Shown: positions 9,801 through 18,735, counted from the stretch's first letter. The stretch is DNA of 64,000 nt from Gongronella butleri (GCA_025201375.1 JAIWZP010000008.1:62001-126000), one strand, 5' to 3'. Numbers and translations are program-made. The notes: generated from the sequence alone by a model not told the origin.

Positions 9801-10361
9801 TCGTGGCAAGACACGGCCAAGACCATCCGGCGGACATTGTCCTGCGCCGACAAGGACACCCTTTACCCCACCAAGGCACCCCTGTCCCCACATGCAATAT
9901 ACAGGATCACAGAGCAAGGATGGCGCAGCTTTTGGAAGAGACGGATCCACCCGAAGGCGAAGGAACTCTGGTGGAGGGCCCTTCACGATAAGGCGCCCAC
10001 GGCTCAACGTCGACACCGCTGGAAACAGATCCCCACTCCAACCTGCCAACACTGCGGCGCCGCGGAAGAAGACCTTGACCACTTGTTAATGTCCTGCCCC
10101 AGGAAACAAGAGCTTTGGCAAGCCCTAGCGGCAGCAATAGGCTCCCCAGCGCTGGGCTCCACACAACGCCTCCATAGCACGCTACTCTTCACTGCGCACG
10201 GACATCGACACCCACGCGAAGCCCTGCCCACAATCGCGCACATGCTATACGTCGTTTGGCTCGCACATCACGACTACGACCGGCAAGGCACCCCCTTGAT
10301 ATCGACAACATGGGTCGATCGCCTACGATCACTCATGCCACACGCCCATGTCCATCGATGA
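6879..10361 (+). CDS. LINE-1 ORF2: AP-endonuclease / reverse transcriptase
   Basis: 1160 aa, uninterrupted. The AP-like endonuclease is at about residues 1-235: IATLNARTLL, CLQDI, IICGDLNLKIH, TTIDYILGN and SWTDHHLVYVDI. Reverse transcriptase follows at about 480-790: KAPGLDGITFELL, NWRPLAMLNTDCKLF, IMLDQEKAYDRVHPEYL, LRQGDPLSPLLF and the catalytic LAYADDILLL. The C-terminal zinc-binding motif is CQHCGAAEEDLDHLLMSC. No RNase H is seen. The usual endonuclease metal-binding glutamate (LQE) is aspartate here, whereas LINE-2 has LIQE. The start overlaps the ORF1 stop by four bases, suggesting termination-reinitiation. The product nicks genomic DNA and copies the element's RNA at the nick. Confidence 0.95.
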   Translation: MINRTTMRIATLNARTLLTTTHNPSKTAFLQYILRHRTHDIDIICLQDIINSTAASTDPSEQQIDRLERQLAGRSYCISGKTAIICINPKYRLSDTTISTDGRIMTATITDTNKDLRVCNVANTYLPPSRAPRRRVLHELLQHQIITKRDDESWIICGDLNLKIHEKQKYTEDASLIDSLNSKYKDLIRATSSTDHRVAYTPLPTFRSSQGHRTTIDYILGNANICGSAIRSGQIYLPHASWTDHHLVYVDIDTSQNRQGPGTWRFNNHHLRNASFREQLQNLLTAFHGIHQQDSPNDALTTWEQLKATIKIYCVEFSRQAKANRVNHLANLQHQRKELLHRRAEDALRCTTTNNALLDIEGQLDEHTARHMEGLRVRSATKWIEEGERNTKFFFQTIKRRAQGSSVTTLRDPNTGTLHSSTPELSRLTKEFYTDLYTAEPTNQEATDHLLQFAEPFQETHPSLFRELEDAPAKEDILTTMEHHPRDKAPGLDGITFELLSATLRMSPATLGLLERVMKEAITGNFPPSWKQAKLILLHKKGPRETLANWRPLAMLNTDCKLFTKIMAGRVQNILQTLIHPDQKGFIAGRQIADHGWYVQASIELAQAGRNDRRDIGIMLDQEKAYDRVHPEYLAQVLERYGFPSGFTQCIKSLYFDNDIHASVNGWLTSPIRQTRGLRQGDPLSPLLFDIAIEPLLNALRQPDKVWPAAPAPRDSRGRPTRLVRPRPLRPEVLAYADDILLLTGEAHHWELTDNTLRLYCAASNARFNKSKTIFFSLSGTADHQWKRIAYRQEATWHDGQSKTHLVYLGYPICLSQSQQIAHEEALISAVKKHCALLSWRRLSIAGNSLLANSMVLAKLWHKIRVTPISKASLQSIKRKVIDFVWPKKPPLKDQVACLPKTEGGLGILDVHHQALALRSFVGQRIEENEDGNDAFANRAQELLHLAATHRIARQSCLRYTRTAMDTVNRHPDLSWQDTAKTIRRTLSCADKDTLYPTKAPLSPHAIYRITEQGWRSFWKRRIHPKAKELWWRALHDKAPTAQRRHRWKQIPTPTCQHCGAAEEDLDHLLMSCPRKQELWQALAAAIGSPALGSTQRLHSTLLFTAHGHRHPREALPTIAHMLYVVWLAHHDYDRQGTPLISTTWVDRLRSLMPHAHVHR

Positions 10362-10532
10362 CCAGGTAACAACCCCCACCATCCCCAAGCACATTGATAC
10401 ACGGAAACACCGCTCCCCAACGGCTCTCCCCCCCCTTTTTTTTCTATCTCTTATTTTTGTCGCATCCTGATTTGCCCTGCGTATGAATAACTAATGAAAA
10501 TAAAGGAACTTATTCCAAAAAAAAAAAAAAAA

Positions 10533-10547
10533 GTTATTTTGTTCCGA
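10533..10547. repeat. LINE-1 target-site duplication, right copy
   Basis: GTTATTTTGTTCCGA, directly after the poly(A) tail and identical to 5368-5382. Confidence 0.92.
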
Positions 10548-10977
10548 TACGAGTTGCCACTCAACGCGAGTCCACCATTTAGCGACATTGCTTTTTTGCA
10601 TTAAATTTAGCGACATTGCAGAACAGTGGAACCCGCACATCTGCAGCAACAGCAGAAAAAAAGAACGAAACTAAAACTGCGAATATCTTGCGAACGCGTG
10701 GTCCTATTTTGATTTTGACAGCAGTTTTACAAATAAAATAGGGCTCAAAGCATCGGATGGCACAAGTTTCGGGGATCTCTGGGACGTTCCAAAAGTTATG
10801 GGGCAGTAAAAAAAAATAGTTTCTCTGTCAGCGTTCATTGTGTGGACACGATGGTGCTCGAGCTTTGATGCCGCTGTTGCAGCATCCCTGTAGGACATGA
10901 TTTATCCTCCACTGGCTGCCATGCTGTTGGCGGGTCGCTGGGTCAAAGGCCCTATTCCACCCCCCCAAAAAAAAGGT
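10548..10977. other. Non-coding stretch between LINE-1 and the palindrome
   Basis: 430 bp. It holds a tiny A-tailed insertion (10577-10619) and, near its right end (10932-10944), an extra copy of the GGGTCGCTGGGTC end motif of the adjacent palindrome. It may also hold the displaced promoter or first exon of the minus-strand gene at 4794-5270, but I cannot identify a convincing one. Confidence 0.4.
10577..10619 (-). repeat. Ultra-short A-tailed insertion with 15-bp target duplication
   Basis: ATTTAGCGACATTGC occurs at 10577-10591 and again at 10605-10619. The 13 nt between read TTAATGC plus A6 on the minus strand. Same form as the insertions at 5331, 11909 and 17736. Confidence 0.6.
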
Positions 10978-11978
10978 GGGTCGCTGGGTCGCTGGGTCGA
11001 TAGGTTGGTTTTGTAAACGATGTGATGGAAGAAAGAAAACGGGTAAAGTTTTAGCCGACCAAAAACGTTTTTTACGCGCGCGAGAAGTTTTCTGCATAGA
11101 AAACACGTGACAAAATTTAACTTTTGTATTAAAAAACACGTGACAAACATGTGAATAAAAAAGTAAAAAAAGTGAAAAAAATGAAAAAAAACATAAAAAA
11201 AGTAAAAAATAAAAATATAAAAGTAGCAAAAAAAATTTTTTTATCAAAAGTTTGACTTCAAAAAAAGTTATTAAAAAATTAGAAAAAAAATCCAAAATTC
11301 TATGCAAACCACGCAACTGAATTCGGAAGCCTAAAGCCATAAATTTTTGGAAACGATTTTACTATATTAGGAGATTCAATGACATCTCAAAAGGGTTTTA
11401 TTTACCAAATGTGGAAAGTAATATAATAGAAATTACTATTTTGAAAGCCTTTCAAAGAGGAAATAAAATAATTACCGTTTTTTAAAAAGGCAATTTATCT
11501 AAAAATTACTTCTAAATTTGGAAAATAAAACCCATTTGGGATGCCATTGAATCTCCTAATATAGTATAAGTCTTTTTTCAAAAATTTATGGCTTTAGGCT
11601 TCCGAATTCAGTTGCGTGGTTTGCATAGAATTTTGGATTTTTTTTCTAATTTTTTAATAACTTTTTTAAGTCAAACTTTTGATAAAAAAATTTTTTTGCT
11701 ACTTTTATATTTTTATTTTTACTTTTTTTTTATGTTTTTTTTCATTTTTTTCACTTTTTTTACTTTTTTATTCACATGTTTGTCACGTGTTTTTTAATAC
11801 AAAAGTTAAATTTTGTCACGTGTTTTCTATGCAGAAAACTTCTCGCGCGCGTAAAAAATAGCTTTTGGTCGGCTAAATTGTTACCCGTTTTCTTTCTTTT
11901 ACCGCATCGTTTGCAAAACCAACATTTATACAAAAAAAAAAAGAAGTTTACAAAACCAATCTATCGACCCAGCGACCC
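10978..11978. mobile_element. About 1-kb AT-rich perfect-style palindrome (foldback/MITE-like element)
   Basis: Two arms of roughly 480 bp are near-identical reverse complements, meeting near 11455. The outer ends are GGGTCGCTGGGTCGATAG on the left (a GGGTCGCT unit repeated) and its complement CTATCGACCCAGCGACCC at 11961-11978. Each arm contains two CACGTG sites and the block GAATTCGGAAGCCTAAAGCC. No convincing coding capacity: open frames are low-complexity Phe/Leu runs mirrored on both strands. The right arm has gained a short A-tailed insertion (11909-11959). Known analogues are foldback transposons and long-TIR MITEs; which applies cannot be decided here. Confidence 0.85.
11909..11959 (+). 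repeat. Ultra-short A-tailed insertion in the right palindrome arm
   Basis: GTTTGCAAAACCAA (11909-11922) and GTTTACAAAACCAA (11946-11959) flank CATTTATAC followed by an A-rich tail. The left arm of the palindrome has only a single GTTTACAAAACCAA at the matching place, so it serves as the empty-site control within the same molecule. Confidence 0.75.
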
Positions 11979-12104
11979 GTCAACTGCATGGCACCTTTCT
12001 TTCGCGTAAAGTTCACTTTTCTTGTTCGGAAATTTATTTTGCGCCAACTACACCTGAAGTACAAACACAACAACAGCACCAACAGCAACCAACAACCGCC
12101 CTTG

Positions 12105-14024
12105 ATGTCAACGACGCAGGAGGACCCGCCTGGGGTCGCAACGGCCTGGACGACAATCGTCCGGAGAAGTATGGAGCGGACAACAGTCCCCCATATGCTT
12201 ATGCAAAGGACCAAGAACGGATTGAAGACGGTCCTGAAATTTACGGATATCTACGTGAACCAGGACCATAATGCAATGTGGATTAATCAACGCGCGACAA
12301 CAATTACGCAAAATCGCCTGATGCCAGGTACGATATTGTTCGAGTTCAAGAGCAGCGACGTCGAGCACACCACAGACATTTACGATGCCTTGACGACGCA
12401 GATCGGTCCCCTCCTAAACAAAGGGGCACGACCTATCTCGATGTACGGTTCCAACAAGCGTGAGGATTTAATCATCCAAACGCAATTCGAGAAAAATGAA
12501 GATAATGAGAGAGCGATCAGAACGGGCGTCGTTTATAAAGGTATCACGTACAAGGCGACGAAAGCCTTGCCGACGACGGACAAGGATGTGCTCAAGAATG
12601 TGGCCATAAGCCAAATTCCTTGCAATCTTACAAATGACGAGATCATTAAGGGGTTGCAAGTTTCGCTTGCCTATTATGGAAAAGTTGCCAGAATCCGCAA
12701 GACCACCAACCGCGGGTACTTTGAAGGAGATGTGTCGGTAACACTCGACACAACACCTGTGAAAGGAATCAAGTTCCGCCCATTGTCGAGAACGCTGTTC
12801 CTGCCCACCTGGGATATTTACGTACCAGCCTCCTTCAGAGGAGCTTCGAAATTTTGCTATTTCTGTCGTCAAGTGGACCATATCAAATCGGAATGCCCCC
12901 GCATCGCGAAGATTACTTGCCACGGATGCAAGGAACGGGGTCATTTTGTGGCCAACTGCCCCAGCAAGGCAAAGATGCAACAGGATGACACCACAAGAAT
13001 CGATGATTATGCCAAGCAACAGATAGCTTCTGGTGCTTGGGACAATGCTTTGGAGACAAGCGCGAAAGCCATGGAAGTCGGATCTAAGCTCCAAGGGATA
13101 ACCCCTGGCCCCACGGAGGACACCCAGATGGATGAGGCTTCTAGTGACGACAATGACAAGGACGAGGTGGATATCAGCTCCACCACAGTGATGGCTCCTA
13201 ATGAGGAGCATGCGATGCCTGCTCTCATCGGGGAACAGGTGAAAACAGCTCCCTGTGAGGAGCATGCGATGCCTACTCCCACTGGGGAGCAGGTGACAAC
13301 AGCGCTCCTGGAGGAGCTCACGATGCCAGCTGCCGATGGGGAGCCGGTAACAACAGATCAGTCTGGGGAGCTTGAGATGATGATCTCAGCTGCCGATTCA
13401 TCGATGCCAGTACCTTCGATTGAACCCAGATCACCAACTCCCCAAGGGGAGACAGATCTTTTAGAACCAACCACAGAGTTTGGAAAGTCAAACCTCTCTG
13501 AGAACCCAGACTCCCCCAACCCAATGGTCTTGGTAGACACCGACACTATCGATGAGACGGAGCGCCCTGTCCACACCGACGTAAATATCGACAGCCAGAA
13601 CTCCACACCGCTGATGTCAGACGCGCAGGACAATGCCATCATCCAAGAGGATGATGAGGACATGGAGGAGGGGGTCAAGACCCTTACCACATCCAGTAAT
13701 GAAGACCCCACAACAGTGAAAAGGTCCAGCCGCATGCTGCACAAGGCGAACGCTAAGCCCTCGGCAACGAAAGGAAAAGAGGAGAAGGATAAGGTTTTAT
13801 CCATCCAGGAAGCCTCCAAGCTTACCAAGACTTCTCCGGGTACAGAAGCATCCCGTATGGCTCATCGAAATCGAATGAACCAACAACGAGTCAAAGAATT
13901 CTTGAATTCATCGACCCCCAAAGTGCATAGCCAGGCTCCCCAGAGCTCGACTAAGCAAAATTCCCAGCTGCCCAACCGCTCACTCCCAAGTGCGGCTAAG
14001 CAACCTGGGAAGCCAACCAAATAA
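12105..14024 (+). CDS. LINE-2 ORF1: gag-like protein with two CCHC knuckles
   Basis: 639 aa from ATG 12105, chosen by analogy with LINE-1 ORF1; an in-frame ATG at 11988 would add 39 residues of translated 5' UTR. The order is as in LINE-1: N-terminal RNA-binding region (NVAISQIPCNLTNDEIIKG, YGKVARIRKTTNRGYFEG), knuckles CYFCRQVDHIKSEC and CHGCKERGHFVANC, then a much longer acidic tail. The tail holds an imperfect 18-residue repeat (EEHAMP...GEQV) in at least three copies at about 13200-13365. It ends TAA two bases before the ORF2 ATG. Confidence 0.9.
   Translation: MSTTQEDPPGVATAWTTIVRRSMERTTVPHMLMQRTKNGLKTVLKFTDIYVNQDHNAMWINQRATTITQNRLMPGTILFEFKSSDVEHTTDIYDALTTQIGPLLNKGARPISMYGSNKREDLIIQTQFEKNEDNERAIRTGVVYKGITYKATKALPTTDKDVLKNVAISQIPCNLTNDEIIKGLQVSLAYYGKVARIRKTTNRGYFEGDVSVTLDTTPVKGIKFRPLSRTLFLPTWDIYVPASFRGASKFCYFCRQVDHIKSECPRIAKITCHGCKERGHFVANCPSKAKMQQDDTTRIDDYAKQQIASGAWDNALETSAKAMEVGSKLQGITPGPTEDTQMDEASSDDNDKDEVDISSTTVMAPNEEHAMPALIGEQVKTAPCEEHAMPTPTGEQVTTALLEELTMPAADGEPVTTDQSGELEMMISAADSSMPVPSIEPRSPTPQGETDLLEPTTEFGKSNLSENPDSPNPMVLVDTDTIDETERPVHTDVNIDSQNSTPLMSDAQDNAIIQEDDEDMEEGVKTLTTSSNEDPTTVKRSSRMLHKANAKPSATKGKEEKDKVLSIQEASKLTKTSPGTEASRMAHRNRMNQQRVKEFLNSSTPKVHSQAPQSSTKQNSQLPNRSLPSAAKQPGKPTK
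13200..13365 (+). repeat. 54-bp tandem repeat within LINE-2 ORF1
   Basis: GAGGAGCATGCGATGCCT recurs 54 bp apart, followed by a more diverged third unit (GAGGAGCTCACGATGCC). Each unit encodes about 18 residues of the acidic tail. LINE-1 ORF1 lacks it, so it is a lineage-specific expansion. Confidence 0.75.
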
Positions 14025-14026
14025 TA

Positions 14027-17000
14027 ATGTTAGGACATAACGTCCGTTTCGCATCCCTGAATATACGTGGTATATTCAAGGATATCCAAAAATCAACAAC
14101 CTCTACCGACAAACATATAACTACATTCCTTCGATCAAAAACATACCTCAATTGCGACATAGCTCTAATACAAGAAGTCAAAGGTGGACTTGACAAAATG
14201 ACTGATGACAACAACAAATTACTCGAAATGACATTCAAAAACTACGAAACAATATTCACCCGATACAGTGGATTAATAATTTACAACAAGGACTGGCAAA
14301 TTGTCAACCAAGCGATATCCATGGATCAACGGATAGTGTATGCCGAAATCCAACACACCTCAGACCACCGCATTATACACGTCGCCGGTATTTACGCGCC
14401 AGCTAAAAAGGGACAAGCAAGAAATAACTTCTTCAGCAATATGTCAAGAATTCCTTTCTTCCAAGACCGTCTAGATGAAGATTGGATCGTTGCAGGAGAT
14501 TTCAATACCCGATTACATGAGGAACTCCGTGGCTACAAAGGAGCGTGGTGGTCATGGTTTTCCCGATATTTCCAGTTCTCAACGGAATCTGACGAACCCA
14601 CATACGAATCCAAGAATTATCAATCATGTATCGACTATATAATGACATCAACTAATCTGGCACCCAAAGTTATTGGCACAGGCAATTGGTCTCTTCCAGA
14701 TGGATGGACAGACCATCATGTGTTATTCTGCGATATTGCGCCACCCCGATCAGATATCGGACCAGGATCGTGGCGATTCAACAATGCGTTACTTCAGGAC
14801 GAAATCTTCCAACAACTCTTAATAGCAACTGTCACTATGACGATCGACCAAGATTTTGAAAAGATGACAGAGGACGCTTTGATTGCCCTTTGGGAATCAG
14901 TGAAAGACATTATCAAAGCAACAGCTCAGGCTCACGCCCCAACTCATGTCAATCACAGAAAGCGCCAGTGGAAACGATTACAGGCTGAGCGCAGCCTCAT
15001 CATGACCGCTACTCGGACCAATCCAGAACAACAGACGGAAGAACTCCTGAAAGTCCAACTTGCCATAGATGAACACATCAATAGAGAAATGGATCAACTC
15101 ATCACCCGATCGAACACGAGATGGGCAATCCATGGTGAACGATCTAGCAAGTACTTCTACAGGACGATCAAGTCTCGAAGCAATACACAAACGATTCAAG
15201 CGATTCTCTCTCAAAATGGTACACGACATACTGAAACCAAGGACATATTAGCATCCGCCAGGGATTTCTACGTGGATCTATACACTCCCAACCGGGTATA
15301 TAACCACTTTGGAGACCCTCTGTTTGACGATTTCCCGGAAGGTCTAGAACTCAAGGACCATGACAGGCAAACCCTATTGGATCCAATAACAGACCAAGAA
15401 ATGGAAGATCTCATTCGATACGCCCCGAATTCCAAAAGTCCCGGTTTAGACGGCATCACCTTTGAAGCACTTAACTACGCGCTTTCATCGATACCCAAAT
15501 GTCAAGATCTCTTTCAAAGAATTATATCCAATGCCTTGAACGGCATCTACCGCCCTCATGGATGACCACGCGAATGATCCTTTTGTACAAAAAGAACAAT
15601 CCCGAACAGCTGAAAAACTGGCGACCACTATCTCTGATCAATAGTGACGCGAAATATTTCACCAAACTGCTCGCAAATCGATTACGCGTTCCCATGACAT
15701 ATCTGATTCACCCCCTCCAAACCGGATTCATCCAAGGAAGACAGATATCAGACAATGGATGGTTCGTACAAACTTTCATGGAACAACAGGTCAAAGAAAG
15801 GCAACGCTTGGACAAAGAAAACGACGAAACGCAATGGGTCGCCGCCTTTATTGACCAAGAAAAGGCATACGACCGCGTACATCCTATGTATTTCCAAAGT
15901 GTCCTTCAAAAATTTGGCTTTCCCAACAATTTAATCACAACCCTGGAAAAATTGTTCTTCGAAACGAAGGTGTCACTCTCGATCAATGGCTACCTGGGTG
16001 CCCCGTTCCAACAATCAAGAGGACTACGGCAGGGAGATCCCTTGTCCCCCCTCCTCTTCAATCTCATGCTCGAACCACTCTTGATTGCAATTCGCGCGAC
16101 ACCATCGATTCTAGGCTACCGACCATTCAAAGAATCATATATCACACGCAAAGTCAATGGAAATCCACTTCCAACGTTCAAAGCATTAGCATACGCTGAC
16201 GACATAGTCCTCTTCTTGCGAAGTGAGGACGAATGGCAGGAATTCAAGAGAATATACACGATGTACGCAATGATATCCAACGCGCGTCTGAATGTGGAAA
16301 AGACGGAGTTCGTCTCCATGTCAGGGAAGCCGTGGAAACAATGGAAAGCCCTCTCCAAGTCATTGAATGCTCAATGGCATGACATGAACAATTCAAAGGC
16401 AGCTAGATATTTGGGATATCCCATATATTCGACGAGACCTCAGTTGAAGGCATACCTTAATGACATTGAAACAAGAATAATTCACCACACGAACATCTTG
16501 AGACAAAGAAATATGTCCATTCGTGGTACAAGCCTGGTAGCAAACGCATTGGTCCTATCTAAACTCTGGCACGTCCTGAAAGTCACGCCGGTGCCAATGG
16601 TATGGCTGGACTCGATCAGGAAAACAGTACGCCCAATGATCATCCCCTTTAGACCCGCACCTTCTTGGGAGAAAATAACACTCCCAAAGATCCGAGGTGG
16701 ACTGGGCACGGTGGATCTTCGCTTGCAGCGCATTGCTTTGAAACTGTCATTCCTCAAGAGACTACACAACAGCAAAAAGGATGATATTCTCGCCTCATTC
16801 ATCAGAGAAATGTGGCGGGCAACGACTGGAACCAGTGACATCTGGGAACCTTCCACAACATGGGAGGCCCACGACACCGGCTGGCGTGACCGCATACAAG
16901 ATATCCGTCAAACACAGGAGCGTGGATGGGCGACGTCCCGACGGACAAAAGGCCTACACATCATGATGGACAATAGCAAGCCGCTACACATCAACAAGTC

Positions 17001-17511
17001 CACCCCAAAGACCATTAGACAGATTTTACATCCGTTACTTGGGACAGATGTCATGAAACCTCCTTGGAGATATCCTGGCTACCGTCTGACCGAGACAAAA
17101 GACTGGAAAACCATCTGGAAGATAAACATCCCGCACAAAGTTACCACGATTTGGTGGAGGATTCTTCACGATGCAATACCAGCCAGCGCAAGAAGCTGGC
17201 GACTCGTTGAAGACACCGACACAATGTGTCGGGTGTGCAACCGTCATCACGAGACACAGGACCACTTCTTGTTCGATTGCCCATCCAAATGGCAAGTGTG
17301 GACAACTCTCCTGGCCCACGACCATCGATTCAACAGACTAAGCCTGAAAAGTTGGCTATACAAGCCAGCCACAGCCCCGAGGGAGCTGATCCCTCGCATA
17401 GCGCATACCCTAAGGGTATTATGGAGTGCCCACTGGGCACTCATCTTCGACAATAAGGCATGGTCCTCAACGAAGACCATGGTCAAAATAATACAAGATA
17501 CTATTGACTAA
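14027..17511 (+). pseudogene. LINE-2 ORF2: endonuclease/reverse transcriptase, one frameshift
   Basis: Two overlapping frames, 14027-15565 and about 15560-17511, together cover a complete ORF2 homologous along its length to that of LINE-1. Endonuclease motifs: VRFASLNIRGIF, LIQEVKG, VAGDFNTRLHE, CIDYIMTST and GWTDHHVLF. RT motifs: KSPGLDGITFEAL, NWRPLSLINSDAKYF, IDQEKAYDRVHPMYF, LRQGDPLSPLLF and LAYADDIVLFL. Zinc motif: CRVCNRHHETQDHFLFDC. The break lies at about 15551-15557, where one base appears to be missing from a short C run. It is a recent inactivation, or a sequencing error in a homopolymer. Confidence 0.88.
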
Positions 17512-17735
17512 TTAATTACGATTGAACTGCCTAATAAAAGATCAAATATTGAATACAAAAAAAAAATTGTGGCCGAGGCTTCTCTTCCCAACTCCACACA
17601 AGGACAACCACCTCTGTTTTATTTTTTCTGTCCCCAGCGCACGGGGAGCGCAACAACAACAGCCAACAGCCGTAGCAAGGCACCAACAACACGAAGCCAG
17701 GAGCCTCCAAGGCCCCGCAGATCCAAGACAGAGCA

Positions 17736-17784
17736 CAAGCTCCACCTGCCATTTTATACAAAAAAAAACAAGTTCCACCTGCCA
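17736..17784 (+). repeat. Ultra-short A-tailed insertion with 16-bp target duplication
   Basis: CAAGCTCCACCTGCCA (17736-17751) and CAAGTTCCACCTGCCA (17769-17784) flank TTTTATAC plus nine A's. The 3' tag TTTATAC matches those at 5331 (minus) and 11909, suggesting one source family. Confidence 0.75.
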
Positions 17785-17888
17785 AACGCATGTGTCCGTC
17801 CACCAGCACCGTCACAACTCAGAACAAACAGTATAACACCCTACAGGACTCGATAGAGAACCTCGCTAAAGAATTAGAACGACAACTT

Positions 17889-18165
17889 CACTCTGCTGTC
17901 CTGCCCGCATAAAAGAGCCGTCTGGTCATACATGTGGCCCGGTGTGCCTTGGCCGCAGCTCGAGGACAAGTTATTTCGCGCAATTTACGCACCTCTCTCA
18001 ACGACACCATCAGAATTAACGAAAGTTAGTTGGACACTAAGCAACATACCAAGACTAACTGTATCGCCGTGAACCACTCCTCACGTTACACGAATATGCA
18101 TTATTTTCCACAGTTATTGTCTCCCCACTCCTTTTTAGCTACTATGCCATATTACCCTTTTTTTT
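17889..18165 (+). mobile_element. LINE fragment (third family), 3' end, plus orientation
   Basis: Starting CTGCTGTCCTGCCCGCATAA it matches, as an inverted repeat, the minus-strand fragment at 18280-18735. It lacks about 110 bp that the other copy has, and carries stop codons. It includes the 3' UTR block ending near TGTCTCCCCACTCCTTTT. It is a decayed end of a LINE distinct from LINE-1 and LINE-2. Confidence 0.7.
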
Positions 18166-18279
18166 GTATTAAAACCACTTTTATTTCGCATAATCATAAT
18201 AATTTCAGGGGAGCCGGGTTGTGGCATAGTAACATAAAATTTTTTTGTGTGTTTTAATTTTTTTTTTTTTTTGTGTGCA

Positions 18280-18735
18280 TAGTGACATAAAAGGAGTGGG
18301 GAGACAATAATTGCATATTCGTGTAACATGAGGGGTGGTTCGCGGCGATACAGTTAGTCTTGGTATGTTGCTAACTGTTGGGCACGGAGTGCCCGGGACA
18401 TCGTGTGAGACCACTGCCTGTCACTGTTCATCGCTTGGAAATGTTGGCGCCATAGTATGTCAAGTGTCCAACCAACTTTCGTCAATCCCGATGGTGTCGT
18501 TGAGAGGGGTGCGTAAATTGCGCGAAATAACTTGTCCTCGAGCTGCGGCCAAGGTATACCGGGCCACATGTATGACCAGACGGCTCTTTTATGCGAGCAG
18601 GACAGCAGAAAGTGTGTCGCGTCCTCTATGGCTGCCATGTTGCATATCTTGCAGCTAGGGGAGGTGATCCCAGGGACTCGGTACAAGAAAAGCAATGTCT
18701 GTGTCGGGAGCTTGTCGTGGAGTGCAAAAAAAAGT
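18280..18735 (-). mobile_element. LINE fragment (third family), 3' end of ORF2, minus orientation
   Basis: The minus-strand frame reads LHDKLPTQTLLFLYR, then the zinc motif CKICNMAAIEDATHFLLSC and KRAVWSYMWPGIPWPQLED, characteristic of a LINE ORF2 C terminus. It ends (stop about 18354), followed by a 3' UTR and an A-rich tail (about 18260-18275). It is the better-preserved partner of the inverted pair with 17889-18165. Confidence 0.8.

Larger units (their letters stand above)
5383..10532 (+). mobile_element. Full-length non-LTR retrotransposon LINE-1 (L1-like, two ORFs)
   Basis: About 5.15 kb, flanked by perfect 15-bp target duplications (5368-5382 and 10533-10547). It ends in AATAAA-type sequence (about 10500) and 16 A's (10517-10532). 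It has a 5' UTR of about 120 bp, ORF1 (gag-like with zinc knuckles) and ORF2 (endonuclease, reverse transcriptase and zinc knuckle, no RNase H domain seen). Both ORFs are open, so the copy may be young and possibly active. It is clearly richer in G+C than the flanking DNA and than LINE-2. The architecture fits the L1/Tx1/Zorro side of the LINE tree, an inference from domain order only. Confidence 0.94.
11979..17566 (+). mobile_element. LINE-2: second, diverged two-ORF LINE, frameshifted in ORF2
   Basis: About 5.6 kb. The 5' UTR (CTTTCTTTCGCGTAAAG at about 11996) resembles the LINE-1 5' UTR. ORF1 and ORF2 follow in the same layout. The 3' end has AATAAA (17533) and 10 A's (17557-17566). It is less G+C-rich than LINE-1. 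I find no clear target-site duplication, so the 5' limit is approximate; it abuts the palindrome. ORF2 is broken only once. Fragments of the same family lie at 1402-1547 and 18911-19705. Confidence 0.88.

Noticed and set aside
10828..11340. Minus-strand 170-codon frame and its plus-strand mirror (11588-11797) in the palindrome
   Set aside because: They encode Phe/Leu-rich low-complexity sequence from A/T runs, and the same peptide appears on both arms because of the inverted repeat; no domain.
11988..12104. Upstream ATG for LINE-2 ORF1
   Set aside because: The sequence matches the untranslated leader of LINE-1; 12105 corresponds to the LINE-1 ORF1 start.
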